Shown: positions 16,894-25,882, counted from the first letter of the stretch. The stretch is DNA of 57,298 nt from Clostridia bacterium (GCA_017484085.1 JAFUTW010000023.1:1-57298), one strand, 5' to 3'. Notes: generated by a model not told the origin, from the sequence alone. Program-made: numbers and translations.

Positions 16894-17793
16894 ATGACGA
16901 AAATCACGACAGCCGCGTCCAGAAGGAGGCGGGAAGCGGGGCTGGGCTGGCTCCTGCTTACGCCGTCGCTGATCATCATGCTGATTTTCACGGTGTATCC
17001 CGTGCTCCGGAGCTGCTACCTGGGCTTTACCAAGTACAGGATGGGCATGGATGCGCCGGAATGGATCGCGTTTGCCAACTATACGAAGCTGTGGGGCTCC
17101 TCCACCTTCTGGAAGGTCATGCGCAATACGGTGACGTTTGCGCTCATGACCGTCATCCCCAGCATGGCGCTGGGGCTCTGCCTGGCGATGCTCGTCAACC
17201 GGCGGGGCCGGCACATCGGCTTTATCCGCAGCGGTTTCTTCTATCCATCCGTCATGCCCATGATCGCCATCGCGAGCGTGTGGATGTTCATCTACATGGC
17301 GCGCAACGGCCTGTATGACCAGATGCGCCAGAGCCTTGGCCTGCAGGCGCAGGACGTGCTCTCCCACAAGGAAACCGTGCTGCCGGCGATGGCCGTTATG
17401 TACGTCTGGCGCGAGGCCGGATACCTGATGGTCTTCTTCCTCTCAGGCCTGCAGAGCATCAACCAGGATCTACTGGAGGCGGCGGCCATCGACGGCGCTA
17501 CAGGCGCCAAGACCTTCCGCTACATCACCTTCCCGCTGCTGGGCCCGACGACGCTTTTCGTCTCCACGATCGCCTTTACCAACTGCTTCAAGCTGGTGGA
17601 CCAGGTGATCATCATGACGGAGGGCGCGCCCAACAACGCGAGCACGCTGCTGCTGTACTACATCTACCAGCAGGGCTTTACCAACATGAACTACGGCGTC
17701 TCCTCCGCGCTGACGGTCATCATGCTGCTGATGCTGATGGTGGTTTCGCTGCCCCGCTTCTTCAGCCAGGACCGCAAGATCCACTACTCGTGA
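16894..17793 (+). CDS. ABC sugar-type permease, UgpA/MalF family
   Basis: 299 residues, six membrane helices; the N-terminus LGWLLLTPSLIIMLIFTVYP is characteristic. The cytoplasmic EAA loop LLEAAAIDGATGAKTFRYIT (about residues 194-213) contacts the ATPase. The Shine-Dalgarno is weak (AGGGATGG). It pairs with the next gene as a heterodimer. No ATPase gene is present in the operon, so a shared MsiK/MalK-type ATPase encoded elsewhere is expected. Confidence 0.92.
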   Translation: MTKITTAASRRRREAGLGWLLLTPSLIIMLIFTVYPVLRSCYLGFTKYRMGMDAPEWIAFANYTKLWGSSTFWKVMRNTVTFALMTVIPSMALGLCLAMLVNRRGRHIGFIRSGFFYPSVMPMIAIASVWMFIYMARNGLYDQMRQSLGLQAQDVLSHKETVLPAMAVMYVWREAGYLMVFFLSGLQSINQDLLEAAAIDGATGAKTFRYITFPLLGPTTLFVSTIAFTNCFKLVDQVIIMTEGAPNNASTLLLYYIYQQGFTNMNYGVSSALTVIMLLMLMVVSLPRFFSQDRKIHYS

Positions 17794-17809
17794 GAGGGGG
17801 CGGAGAGAG

Positions 17810-18640
17810 ATGAAAGAGAACCGGAATTTCCGCTTGGGGCCGGCGCTGCTGACGGTGCTTTCCGTCGCGCTGGCGCTCATCTGGTTTGCGCCCCTCTTCT
17901 GGCTGGTCACCACGGCGCTGACCAAGACGTCGTTCCACATGAGCTTTCTGCCGACGACGCCCTTTACCTTTGACAATATCCGTTACGTATGGAATGCCGT
18001 CCCCTTCGGACAGTATTACATCAATACGATCATCCTGGTGGTGGTGACCTTCTGCATCCAGTTCGTCACCTCCACGCTGGCGGCCTACTCCCTGGCGTTT
18101 ATGGAATACCGGGGCAAGGCGCTGGTCTTTGTCATCATCTTCATGCAGATCATCATCCCCAACGACGTGCTGATCATCCCCAACTTCATGACGCTTTCCG
18201 AGATGGGGCTCATCGACACCAAGCTGGCGATCATGCTTCCCTTCCTGGGCAGCGCGATGGCCATCTTCCTGCTGCGCCAGCACTTCAAAACGGTGCCGAA
18301 GGCCTTCGGCGAGGCGGCGAAGATCGACGGGGCGAACCTGTGGCAGACGATCTGGCGCGTATACATGCCGTGCGCCAAACCGGCTTACATGTCCTTCGCT
18401 GTCATTTCGGTCAGCTACCACTGGAACAACTACCTCTGGCCGCTGATCGTGACCAAGTCCCCCACAAACCGCACGCTGACGGTGGGCCTTGCGATCTTTG
18501 CCAAATCCAAGGAGGCGGACATGCAGTGGTCCAACGTATGCGCGGCGACCTTTATCATCATCCTGCCGCTGCTGCTGGCCTTCTTCATCATGCAAAAGCA
18601 GTTTATGAACAGCATCGTCAGCGCGGGCGTAAAGGAGTGA
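17810..18640 (+). CDS. ABC sugar-type permease, UgpE/MalG family
   Basis: 276 residues with six helices. The EAA loop FGEAAKIDGANLWQTIWRVY (about residues 166-185) and the C-terminal HWNNYLWPLIVT segment are typical of the second permease of carbohydrate importers. It starts 16 bases after the first permease with a GGAGAGAG ribosome binding site. Confidence 0.92.
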   Translation: MKENRNFRLGPALLTVLSVALALIWFAPLFWLVTTALTKTSFHMSFLPTTPFTFDNIRYVWNAVPFGQYYINTIILVVVTFCIQFVTSTLAAYSLAFMEYRGKALVFVIIFMQIIIPNDVLIIPNFMTLSEMGLIDTKLAIMLPFLGSAMAIFLLRQHFKTVPKAFGEAAKIDGANLWQTIWRVYMPCAKPAYMSFAVISVSYHWNNYLWPLIVTKSPTNRTLTVGLAIFAKSKEADMQWSNVCAATFIIILPLLLAFFIMQKQFMNSIVSAGVKE

Positions 18641-18644
18641 GGAT

Positions 18645-19328
18645 ATGATCCGGCTGCATTTCTTCGGAAAAGGGGCGGCTTTCTATCCCGCCTTCGGCAA
18701 TACCAACGCCTGGTTTACGGCGGGCGGTCAGCTCTTCTTCCTGGATTTCGGCGAGGCGGCCTTTGAAAAAGCCGCAAGGCTGCCGGAGCTGAGAAACTGT
18801 GAAAAGGTGACGGTGCTGCTGACCCACCTGCATGCGGACCATGCGGGGTCGCTGCCTTCCCTGTGTTCGTACTGCGCGATGGTTCTGGGCAAGCGCATCA
18901 CCATCGTGCATCCTTCGCGCGCCGTGGTGGATTTCCTCACGATCACGGGGATCAGCCCGGCGTTTTACACCTGGCTGCCCGCGCTCGCGGAGGACGCGCC
19001 CATACAGGTTTCGGCGTATCCCGTGCAGCACGCGAAGGACATGGCGTGCTTCGGCTATGAGATTTCGGACGGAGAGGAGACCGTCTACTTCAGCGGCGAC
19101 GCGGCCGAGCCGTGCCCGGCAGTCGTAGAGGGGTTCCTTTCCGGGCGCATCGCAAGGATCTATCACGACACCGCGAGCCACGAATCCGCCTCCCACTGCT
19201 GGTACAGGCGCCTGGAAGACGCCATACCGCCGGAGCACCGCAGCCGCGTGTACTGCATGCATCTGGACGGCGATTACGCCGGGATGCTGCGCGGGCTCGG
19301 CTTCTCCGTTGTGGAACCGGAAGGGTAA
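18645..19328 (+). CDS. MBL-fold metallo-hydrolase
   Basis: 227 residues of the metallo-beta-lactamase fold. Metal ligands: HLHADH (residues 61-66), a His in PVQHAKD (about 129), and Asp in FSGDAAE (about 152). The layout is closest to RNase Z/PhnP-like phosphodiesterases rather than lactamases. It follows the permease by 4 bases, so it is surely cotranscribed. With a Ugp-like importer, hydrolysis of an imported phosphodiester or related ester is plausible (inference). Confidence 0.85.
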   Translation: MIRLHFFGKGAAFYPAFGNTNAWFTAGGQLFFLDFGEAAFEKAARLPELRNCEKVTVLLTHLHADHAGSLPSLCSYCAMVLGKRITIVHPSRAVVDFLTITGISPAFYTWLPALAEDAPIQVSAYPVQHAKDMACFGYEISDGEETVYFSGDAAEPCPAVVEGFLSGRIARIYHDTASHESASHCWYRRLEDAIPPEHRSRVYCMHLDGDYAGMLRGLGFSVVEPEG

Positions 19329-19384
19329 GACAGAGACTGACTTCGGTTGTATGCCGGATTGCGGTCTTTCTCCCGGTTTACCGT

Positions 19385-19404
19385 TTTGCCGGATTCCCGG
19401 CAAA
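19385..19404. repeat. Small perfect palindrome in intergenic DNA
   Basis: TTTGCCGG-ATTC-CCGGCAAA, an 8-bp stem with no T run. Function unknown. Confidence 0.4.
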
Positions 19405-19443
19405 GGAACCGGCATGCGATTTCAGTGCCTTTTTAAGAATGTG

Positions 19444-19484
19444 TGAGGTGCTGCTGCCAGACTTTGGCAGCGGCACCTCATTTT
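19444..19484 (+). terminator. Rho-independent terminator of the Ugp-like operon
   Basis: TGAGGTGC..CTGCCA pairs with TGGCAG..GCACCTCA, followed by TTTT. It lies about 115 bases after the MBL gene. Confidence 0.75.
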
Positions 19485-19536
19485 GCATTACGGCAGTCTG
19501 ATTATCAGTTGATGCTAAAATTTTAAATACCAGGAA

Positions 19537-19568
19537 TTGATATAAAACAGGATTAAAGTTACTATAAT
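19537..19568 (+). promoter_or_regulatory. Possible promoter of the cotH-like gene
   Basis: TATAAT at 19563-19568 with TTGATA at 19537-19542. The 20-bp spacer is long, so activity is uncertain. If used, transcription starts near 19575 and rules out the ATG at 19572. Confidence 0.4.
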
Positions 19569-19622
19569 AGAATGAAAATCGATAAAATTCATATTACTGA
19601 CAGGATAAGAAGGATGAAGGAT

Positions 19623-21344
19623 ATGATTCGCATAACATCCGTTGCCAAAATTAAGAGCTTGAGGAAGAAAAAGAAGGAGATTCTGAGAACAGCGCAGCTG
19701 CTTTGGATCTGCGTCCTTCTTTTGCTGCCTGCGCTCGCCTGTGCCAAAACAGCGTTGCTCTGGGTTTCTCCGGATGGTGGACATTTGACGGAGGCGATTG
19801 ACTGGTATAAGAATGACAAGGGAGAGATGTACCTCTTTTTGCCCGCGAATGCAGATGTGAACGCTTTACGCGTTGGGTACTCCGGTTGTGATCTCATCCT
19901 TGATGATGAAACCGGGATGGCTGTGTCGCCCGGAGACAACGCACAGTGGCTTACACCGGGAGTGCATATGCTTCGCGTCGACGGGAAAACGCAAAAGCTG
20001 ACAGTGATGCAGGGCTCTGCCGGCTTGCCCACGTTGTACATTACGACACAGAGCGGTTCTCTCGATTATATCAAAAAGAACAAGGAAAACCGCGAGGCAG
20101 GGTCGCTTGTTTTTGTGTCACCGGACGGCGAACACACTTACGACGGCGAATTGGAGCATATCAAATGCCGCGGTAACAGTTCCATGACCTTCCCGAAAAA
20201 GAATTATCAGATCAAGTTGGAGAGCAGCGCGGATCTCATGAATATGGGGAAAGCGAAAAAGTGGATTCTGACCTCCAATTATCGGGATAAATCCCTGTTG
20301 CGCAATGAAATCGTCTTTGATGTAGCTGAGACGATCGGGCTGCCTTACACGCCCGAGCATATGCAGGCAGAAGTTTACATTAACCACGAGTATCGGGGTG
20401 TTTACCTGTTTTCTGAGAAAGTAGAAATTGGGCAGAACAGGATCAATATCGCTGATCTGGAAAAGGAAACGGAAAAATTGAATGAAAAGGATCTATCCGA
20501 GTATCCTCTCGCTGGGAGCAAGCGCGGAACAAGAGGCGCATATAAAGCATATGACATTCCTGTCGATGCGGAGGACATCACGGGTGGATATCTGGTGGAA
20601 TTTGAAAGCTATGCTTCCCGCTTTGAAAGTGAGGCCAGTGCATATGAGACGGCCAGGGGAAATGTGTTGGTTATCAAGAGTCCTGAATATGCCAGCGCGT
20701 CACAGATGAACTATGTTGCAACGCGCCTGCAGGCTTTTGAAAACGCCATTTTCAGTCCGGATGGAAAAGATGCCGAAAGCGGTTTGCACTATGACGATAT
20801 AGTTGACAAGGACTCGCTCGTCCAAAAATACCTGCTGGAAGAGTTTTGTAAAAACTACGATGGAAATTACAGCAGCCAGTATTATTACAAACCCCGTGAT
20901 GAAGTCAGCGAAAAGTTTTTTGCGGGGCCTGCGTGGGACTATGACAGCAGCTTTGGATCCTATGCGAGAGAAGACAACGCCAAGCGTGTACTCGGCGGTG
21001 AAGGAATGTGGATCGGAGCGGGCTCTTCCAATCGCTTATGGTGGCCGGCACTTTACAGTCACAGCGATTTCAGACAAGAGGTTGCCGTGATCTGGAAGAG
21101 CCGTATGAAGCCGGCCATAAAGGCTTTGCTGGGAAGCAAAGCCGAAGGAGACATCTCCCTCCGTTCCCTTTATGAGTATGCTGACAGGATCCGGGATTCC
21201 TACGCCATGAACAGCATTCGTTGGCCGCGGATTGCCAATCCTTCGGGAGTCGTGAATACAGGAAATACACTCGACAAAAACATTGATTATCTTGCAGAAT
21301 TCCTGCTCAAGCGGGTGGATTATCTCTCCGAGCAATGGGAATGA
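19623..21344 (+). CDS. CotH-like kinase-fold surface protein
   Basis: About 573 residues. A basic N-terminus and one hydrophobic segment (TAQLLWICVLLLLPALACA) suggest export or a membrane anchor. The CotH core is clear: IKCRGNSSMTFPKKNYQIKL, KSLLRNEIVFDVAE, VYINHEYRGVYLFSEKVEIG, and GPAWDYDSSFG with the metal-binding Asp. CotH proteins are atypical protein kinases (spore coat in Bacillus); many clostridial copies are exported with unknown targets. Starts at 19572 and 19614 are possible; 19623 has AAGAAGG nine bases upstream. Base composition is clearly AT-richer than its neighbours, suggesting transfer. Confidence 0.82.
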   Translation: MIRITSVAKIKSLRKKKKEILRTAQLLWICVLLLLPALACAKTALLWVSPDGGHLTEAIDWYKNDKGEMYLFLPANADVNALRVGYSGCDLILDDETGMAVSPGDNAQWLTPGVHMLRVDGKTQKLTVMQGSAGLPTLYITTQSGSLDYIKKNKENREAGSLVFVSPDGEHTYDGELEHIKCRGNSSMTFPKKNYQIKLESSADLMNMGKAKKWILTSNYRDKSLLRNEIVFDVAETIGLPYTPEHMQAEVYINHEYRGVYLFSEKVEIGQNRINIADLEKETEKLNEKDLSEYPLAGSKRGTRGAYKAYDIPVDAEDITGGYLVEFESYASRFESEASAYETARGNVLVIKSPEYASASQMNYVATRLQAFENAIFSPDGKDAESGLHYDDIVDKDSLVQKYLLEEFCKNYDGNYSSQYYYKPRDEVSEKFFAGPAWDYDSSFGSYAREDNAKRVLGGEGMWIGAGSSNRLWWPALYSHSDFRQEVAVIWKSRMKPAIKALLGSKAEGDISLRSLYEYADRIRDSYAMNSIRWPRIANPSGVVNTGNTLDKNIDYLAEFLLKRVDYLSEQWE

Positions 21345-21401
21345 GCGGAAGTTCAGCCGGGTATGGGGATCAATTGCATGCACTGCGTCAAAACTGAAGA
21401 T

Positions 21402-21442
21402 CAGATGCGCTGCCAGGGGTGAAGGCAACGCATCTGTCATTT
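21402..21442 (+). terminator. Terminator after the cotH-like gene
   Basis: CAGATGCG...GCC pairs with GGC...CGCATCTG, followed by TCATTTT. Confidence 0.65.
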
Positions 21443-21514
21443 TATGATCCCTGTCTGACTGTCTGCCGCATTTGAGCTTCATCACAAAGACCGGACCAAA
21501 GGGACATGTATAAA

Positions 21515-21541
21515 GCCTTCCCCCGGGAGAGGAAGGCCTGA
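21515..21541 (-). terminator. Terminator of nagA-nagB
   Basis: On the minus strand GCCTTCC pairs with GGGAAGGC and is followed by TTTAT, about 25 bases beyond the nagB stop. Confidence 0.65.
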
Positions 21542-21565
21542 TCTTACAGAAAGGACCCGGGTTGC

Positions 21566-22312
21566 TTACGTATACTTCTTCGCGTCGATCTGGGATGCGG
21601 AGCCCGCATCGAGGAAGAGCGTCCAGTCCTTGTGAGTGGAGAGGAAGGTGGCGGGCACCATGGCCGTGGGCTCGGCTGCTTCCAGCGTGTTGCGGACGGC
21701 CTCGGCCTTGCGCTCGTCGGGGACGACGGAGAGGATGACGCGGCACTGGAGGATCTGCCAGACGGTCATCGAGATGGCCTGCGCCGGCACATCGGCAAGG
21801 CCGGCAAACCAGCCCTCGCCGACCTGCTGCATGCGGCAGCGCTCGTCGAGGTTCACCACGATGTACGCATCGCGCGTCTCCAGGTTGGCGGGCGGATCGT
21901 TGAAGGCGATATGGCCGTTTTCACCGATGCCGACGATGCCGACATCGATGGGCGCGGCGCGGAGCTCCTTCGTGAGCGCCGCGATGTTGGCCGCGACGTC
22001 GCCCTCGCCGTTCACCAGATGCACTTCGCCCGGGTGCACCTTGTCGATGAAGCGTTCGGTCAGGTATTTGCGGAAGCTGGCCGGGTGGGTAACGGGCAGG
22101 CCGACGTATTCATCCAGGTGGAACATCGTGACCTTGTCCCAGGGGAGGTCCATCTTTGTCAGCGCATCGAACATGGGGAACTGGGAGGCGCCGGTGGAGA
22201 GCAGGATACGGCAGCTGCCCTGACGGCTGACGGCTTCGCGGATGCGGCGCGCGGCTTCCTCTGCGGCGCGTACGCCCATGGCTTCCGGGGTCGGATCGAC
22301 ATAGAGTTTCAT
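21566..22312 (-). CDS. nagB: Glucosamine-6-phosphate deaminase
   Basis: Converts glucosamine-6-phosphate to fructose-6-phosphate and ammonia. 248 residues, usual for the shorter Gram-positive enzymes. Signatures: LSTGASQFP (phosphate loop, about 38-46), FHLDEYVGL (64-72) and GIGENGHIAFNDPP (about 128-141) with the catalytic His. AAAGGAGGAA precedes the ATG. It lies 26 bases downstream of nagA in one operon, ending GlcNAc-6-P catabolism. Confidence 0.96.
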   Translation of the reverse strand: MKLYVDPTPEAMGVRAAEEAARRIREAVSRQGSCRILLSTGASQFPMFDALTKMDLPWDKVTMFHLDEYVGLPVTHPASFRKYLTERFIDKVHPGEVHLVNGEGDVAANIAALTKELRAAPIDVGIVGIGENGHIAFNDPPANLETRDAYIVVNLDERCRMQQVGEGWFAGLADVPAQAISMTVWQILQCRVILSVVPDERKAEAVRNTLEAAEPTAMVPATFLSTHKDWTLFLDAGSASQIDAKKYT

Positions 22313-22338
22313 GATCGTTTTTCCTCCTTTTGGTGTCG

Positions 22339-23529
22339 TTACGATGCAAAAGCCTCTTGGCCGCCGACGAAGACGCGGGCGGCATGGAGGGTATCATCCA
22401 TGAGAACGAGGTCGGCCTTTTTGCCGGGGGCGATGCTGCCCAGCTCGTCTTCCCTGTGCAGCAGCCGGGCGGGATGCAGGCTCATCATGCGGCAGGCAGC
22501 CTCGATGGGCAGGCCGGCCTTTTGGACCATGGTGCGCACCAGCCTGTCCGTCGTGGCGACCGAGCCGGCAAAGCCGCTGAAGTCGGGCATGTTGGCGATG
22601 CCGTCTTTGATGATGACCCTCTGGCCGTTTTTGCGGCTGCCCAGGATGGACGGGCCTTCCGGCATGGCGGCGCCGCGCATGGCGTCTGTGATGAGGGAGA
22701 TGCGGCGCTCATCCATCGTCTTCACGATGAGGCGCAGCAGTTCGGGCGGCAGGTGGATGCCGTCCGCAATGATTTCCACGTCCAGCTCATCGAAGAGGTA
22801 GGCGCATTCCACGACGCCCAGCACGCGCATGCCGCGGCGGCGGACGATGGAGGACATGCCGGAGTACAGGTGCGTGACGTGCGTATAGCCGTGGGCGATA
22901 GCGGCTTTGACCTCCTCGTAGGTGGCGTTGCTGTGCCCGATGGAGGCGATGATGCCGCGCTCGCGCAGTTCGTCCCCCAGTTGCAGCGCACCGGGCAGTT
23001 CCGGCGCGCTGGACCAGCGGAGGATCAGCCCCTCGCCGCGGCGCAGGATCTCGCGGTACTGTTCCGGTCTGGGGTTCACCAGAAGATGCGGGGGCTGCGC
23101 GCCTGCCTGGGCAGGGGAGAAATAGGGGCCTTCCAGGTGGATGCCGGCCAGGCGGGGCATATCCTCTGTGACGCGCTGCGCCGCCCGGTAGCAGTCGAAG
23201 AAGACGAACAGCTCCTCATCGGGGCAGGTGAGGCTGGTGGGCGCGATGGTCGTGGTGCCGTGCCGCAGGTGGGCACGCGCAGCGGCGACGACATCCTCCG
23301 CCGTACCGTCCATAAAGTCGCTGTCCCCGCCGCCGTGCACATGCAGATCGATAAAGCCGGGGCAGAGGAAACCTCCCCTGCAGTCGACGGCGGGGAATGC
23401 GGCGTATGTCTCCGGTGCGGGACCTTCTCCGACAGCTTCGATCCGGTCATCCCGAATGGCGACGTAACCGGACGGTAACGTTTTCGTTTCCAGGACGACC
23501 TTCGCATTCATCAACAGAAGTGAAGACAT
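22339..23529 (-). CDS. nagA: N-acetylglucosamine-6-phosphate deacetylase
   Basis: Metal-dependent removal of acetate from GlcNAc-6-phosphate. 396 residues. DLHVHGGGDSDFMDG (about 61-75), HLEGPYFSP (metal Glu), IGHSNAT, HLYSGMS, ADGIHLP and SLITDAM (catalytic Asp near 280) are all present. AAGGAGG precedes the ATG. First gene of the nagA-nagB operon, divergent from a LacI regulator. A copy of the regulator's probable operator sits inside codons 14-19. Confidence 0.97.
   Translation of the reverse strand: MSSLLLMNAKVVLETKTLPSGYVAIRDDRIEAVGEGPAPETYAAFPAVDCRGGFLCPGFIDLHVHGGGDSDFMDGTAEDVVAAARAHLRHGTTTIAPTSLTCPDEELFVFFDCYRAAQRVTEDMPRLAGIHLEGPYFSPAQAGAQPPHLLVNPRPEQYREILRRGEGLILRWSSAPELPGALQLGDELRERGIIASIGHSNATYEEVKAAIAHGYTHVTHLYSGMSSIVRRRGMRVLGVVECAYLFDELDVEIIADGIHLPPELLRLIVKTMDERRISLITDAMRGAAMPEGPSILGSRKNGQRVIIKDGIANMPDFSGFAGSVATTDRLVRTMVQKAGLPIEAACRMMSLHPARLLHREDELGSIAPGKKADLVLMDDTLHAARVFVGGQEAFAS
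23474..23488. promoter_or_regulatory. Operator-like copy inside nagA
   Basis: GGTAACGTTTTCGTT, identical over 15 bases to the site at 23703-23717. About 40 bases into the nagA coding sequence; binding here could block elongation or allow looping. Confidence 0.55.
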
Positions 23530-23556
23530 GGTGATCCTCCTTCACGCTTTTTTATT

Positions 23557-23585
23557 AGCATACGCCCAATGCCGGAAAAAGTCAA
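23557..23585 (-). promoter_or_regulatory. Promoter of nagA-nagB
   Basis: Minus strand: TTGACT, 17-bp spacer, TATGCT, about 28 bases before the nagA start. Confidence 0.7.
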
Positions 23586-23664
23586 TGACAGAAGCATGGT
23601 ACAGTTGGTTTTTCGCGGCGGATGAACCCCATGGGCGGCGGGGCGGAAAATGTGTATTTTCATG

Positions 23665-23693
23665 TTGCAAAGACGGTCCGGTTCCAGTATAAT
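23665..23693 (+). promoter_or_regulatory. Promoter of the lacI-TRAP operon
   Basis: TTGCAA (23665-23670), 17-bp spacer, TATAAT (23688-23693). The expected transcription start is near 23700. Confidence 0.75.
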
Positions 23694-23702
23694 AGCAGAT
23701 AG

Positions 23703-23718
23703 GGTAACGTTTTCGTTA
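23703..23718. promoter_or_regulatory. LacI-type operator at the transcription start
   Basis: GG-TAACG-TTTT-CGTTA, inverted arms TAACG/CGTTA, immediately after the expected start site: the classic position for autorepression by the downstream LacI-family gene. Confidence 0.65.
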
Positions 23719-23759
23719 AAGTATGGGACGGCGGATGCCTGCTGAAGGGAGACGGACGG

Positions 23760-24845
23760 ATGGCAAAAGAAGCGGGCATCACCCTCAAAGACATCGCGCG
23801 GGAAACGGGCTTTTCTCTGGTGAGCGTTCACCGGGCGCTGAGTGGCAAGCCGGGTGTCGGGCCGGAGGCCCGGCAGAAGATCCTGGAGTGCGCGGAGGAG
23901 ATGCGCTATCGGCCCAATGTCATGGCTTCCGCGCTGAAACGCCGGCAGAGGAGGATCGCCATCGTGATGCCGAAGCGGCGCGATGCCGGCGCCCGGTACT
24001 TTGATTATATGTGGAAGGGCTGCGACGCCTATCTGCAGGAGACCCTCGGCCTGGGCGTGGCCTGCGAGAAATACGAATTCGACACCGGGGCACACGGCAG
24101 GCAGGAAGGCGAAGCACAGCTGCAGACGCTGAAGCGCGTTCTTGAAAGCCCGGAAGGGCCGCCGGACGGCCTTCTCACCGTACCGGTGACCAGCACGGAA
24201 GCGGTGACGGAGGTGCTGCGCTGTTTCTGCGAACAGGGGACGCAGACGGTGCTGATCGACAACGACGCGCCGGTGGACCGCCTGTGCTGCATCGCCCCCA
24301 GCGATGAGAACACGGGCAGGCTCGCCGCCGAACTGATGTGCGGGCTGCTCGGCCGCGAAGGGGGAACCATCCTTCTGGTGGGCTGCAACCGCTACTCGCC
24401 GAGCCATATGGCCAACGCCTCCGGGTTTGCCGATTACGTGCGCACGCACAGGCCGGATCTGGGCGTCATCATCACGGGCGACGAGGACGGCGCGCCCGAC
24501 GCTGAGCGCTACGCGCGCCTCATTGCGGACAATGCCGGCATCATCGCCGCCTATTCCGTGCGGGCCAGGAGCACGATGCCCCTGTGTGAGGCGGCGCTTC
24601 GCCTGGAAGGAGCGCGCAGGCTGATGCTGCTGGGCAGCGACCTTTTCCCGGAAAGCGCGGATATGCTGCGCCGCGGCGTGCTGCGCGGCATCATCTACAA
24701 GAATCCGTACGAGAAGGGTTACCGCGGGCTGAAGGTGCTCTCGGAGTGCCTGCGCAGCGACGCAAAGCCGAAGGCGGACAGCCTGGGCGTGCCCATCTCC
24801 GTCATCCTCCGCAGCAACCTGGTCTTCTTCGAGGAATTCATCTGA
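23760..24845 (+). CDS. LacI-family transcriptional regulator
   Basis: 361 residues: N-terminal HTH (ITLKDIARETGFSLVSVHRALSG, quoted only in part: KDIARETGFSLVSVHRALSG), hinge with YRPNVMASALKRR, then a PBP1 effector domain (RIAIVMPKRR, LLTVPVTSTEAV, SDENTGRLAAELM, GTILLVGCNR). Binds a sugar-type effector and an operator. It is the first gene of an operon with a TRAP transporter and an esterase. The ATG at 23760 has GAAGGGAG about eight bases upstream. Probably autoregulatory and, through the nagA site, possibly a regulator of nagAB. Confidence 0.92.
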   Translation: MAKEAGITLKDIARETGFSLVSVHRALSGKPGVGPEARQKILECAEEMRYRPNVMASALKRRQRRIAIVMPKRRDAGARYFDYMWKGCDAYLQETLGLGVACEKYEFDTGAHGRQEGEAQLQTLKRVLESPEGPPDGLLTVPVTSTEAVTEVLRCFCEQGTQTVLIDNDAPVDRLCCIAPSDENTGRLAAELMCGLLGREGGTILLVGCNRYSPSHMANASGFADYVRTHRPDLGVIITGDEDGAPDAERYARLIADNAGIIAAYSVRARSTMPLCEAALRLEGARRLMLLGSDLFPESADMLRRGVLRGIIYKNPYEKGYRGLKVLSECLRSDAKPKADSLGVPISVILRSNLVFFEEFI

Positions 24846-24893
24846 GCTTTTTGCGGCGGACGCCGTAAAAGATAAATCAAAGGAGGTAACCCC

Positions 24894-25865
24894 ATGAAGA
24901 AACTGGCTCTCATTCTGTCTCTCGTTCTCATCCTGGTCTGCGCCGCGGCGACGGCCGAAGTGGGCCCGACGCTGAACTTCAAACTGGCGGAGAACCAGCC
25001 GGACGGCAACCCCATCACCGAAGGCATGAAGATGTTTGCCAAGCTGGCCAACGAGTACACCGAAGGCACAGTCAACATCGAAGTGTACGCCAACGGCGCG
25101 CTGATCGACGAAGCATCCTCCGTTGACCAGCTGCAGATGGGCACGCTGGACTTCTCCCGCGTGAACACCAACAGCATGTCCTCCACCATCGACGAGTTCG
25201 GCGTCTTCGGTATGCCCTACCTCTTCTCCAGCACGGAGCAGAAGTACCGCGCTCTGGACGGCGAGGCCGGCGAGAAGGCCATGGCCCTGCTGGAGGACTA
25301 CAACATGGTCGGCCTGTACTTCTGGGAGGCCGGCGCCCGCTGCTTCTACACCACCAATAAGCCCATCCACGGCGTGGAAGACCTGAAGGGCATGAAGATC
25401 CGCGTGCAGCAGACCGAAGTGGCCATCTCCATGGTCCGCGCCCTTGGCGCCGAGGCGACCCCGATGGATTACGGCGAGGTCTTCCAGGGCCTGCAGACGG
25501 GCGTCGTGGACGGCGCTGAGAACGACTTCGTTTCCTATTACACCTCCGGCCACTATGAGGTCGCAAAGCACTACTCCCTCGATCAGCACATGGCTCCTCC
25601 CGCGATCCTGCTCATGAGCAAGACCAGCTGGGACAAGATGACCGAAGCGCAGCAGGAAGGTGTGCGCAAGGCGGCTTACGAGGCGGCTGTATGGCAGCGT
25701 CAGGCGATGCAGGACTATCAGCTTGAGTCCCGTGCGGCTTGCGAAGCGGCCGGCTGCGAGATCATCGAAGTGGATGTCCCGTCCTTCCAGAAGGCGGTCG
25801 CCAGCGTGTATGACGAGTATCCGCAGTACAAGGAGCTCGTGGACGCCATCAACGCGGTAGAGTAA
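24894..25865 (+). CDS. TRAP transporter substrate-binding protein, DctP family
   Basis: 323 residues; signal peptide MKKLALILSLVLILVCAAATA. DctP features: LNFKLAENQPDGNPITEGM at the N-terminus, GTLDFSRVNTNSMS, LKGMKIRVQQTEV containing the Arg that binds substrate carboxylates in the family, and GLQTGVVDGAEND. This implies a carboxylated ligand (acid sugar, sialic-acid-like or organic acid), captured outside. AAAGGAGG precedes the ATG. It follows the LacI gene by 48 bases without a terminator. Confidence 0.94.
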   Translation: MKKLALILSLVLILVCAAATAEVGPTLNFKLAENQPDGNPITEGMKMFAKLANEYTEGTVNIEVYANGALIDEASSVDQLQMGTLDFSRVNTNSMSSTIDEFGVFGMPYLFSSTEQKYRALDGEAGEKAMALLEDYNMVGLYFWEAGARCFYTTNKPIHGVEDLKGMKIRVQQTEVAISMVRALGAEATPMDYGEVFQGLQTGVVDGAENDFVSYYTSGHYEVAKHYSLDQHMAPPAILLMSKTSWDKMTEAQQEGVRKAAYEAAVWQRQAMQDYQLESRAACEAAGCEIIEVDVPSFQKAVASVYDEYPQYKELVDAINAVE

Positions 25866-25882
25866 TCGACAGAATCACAAGA

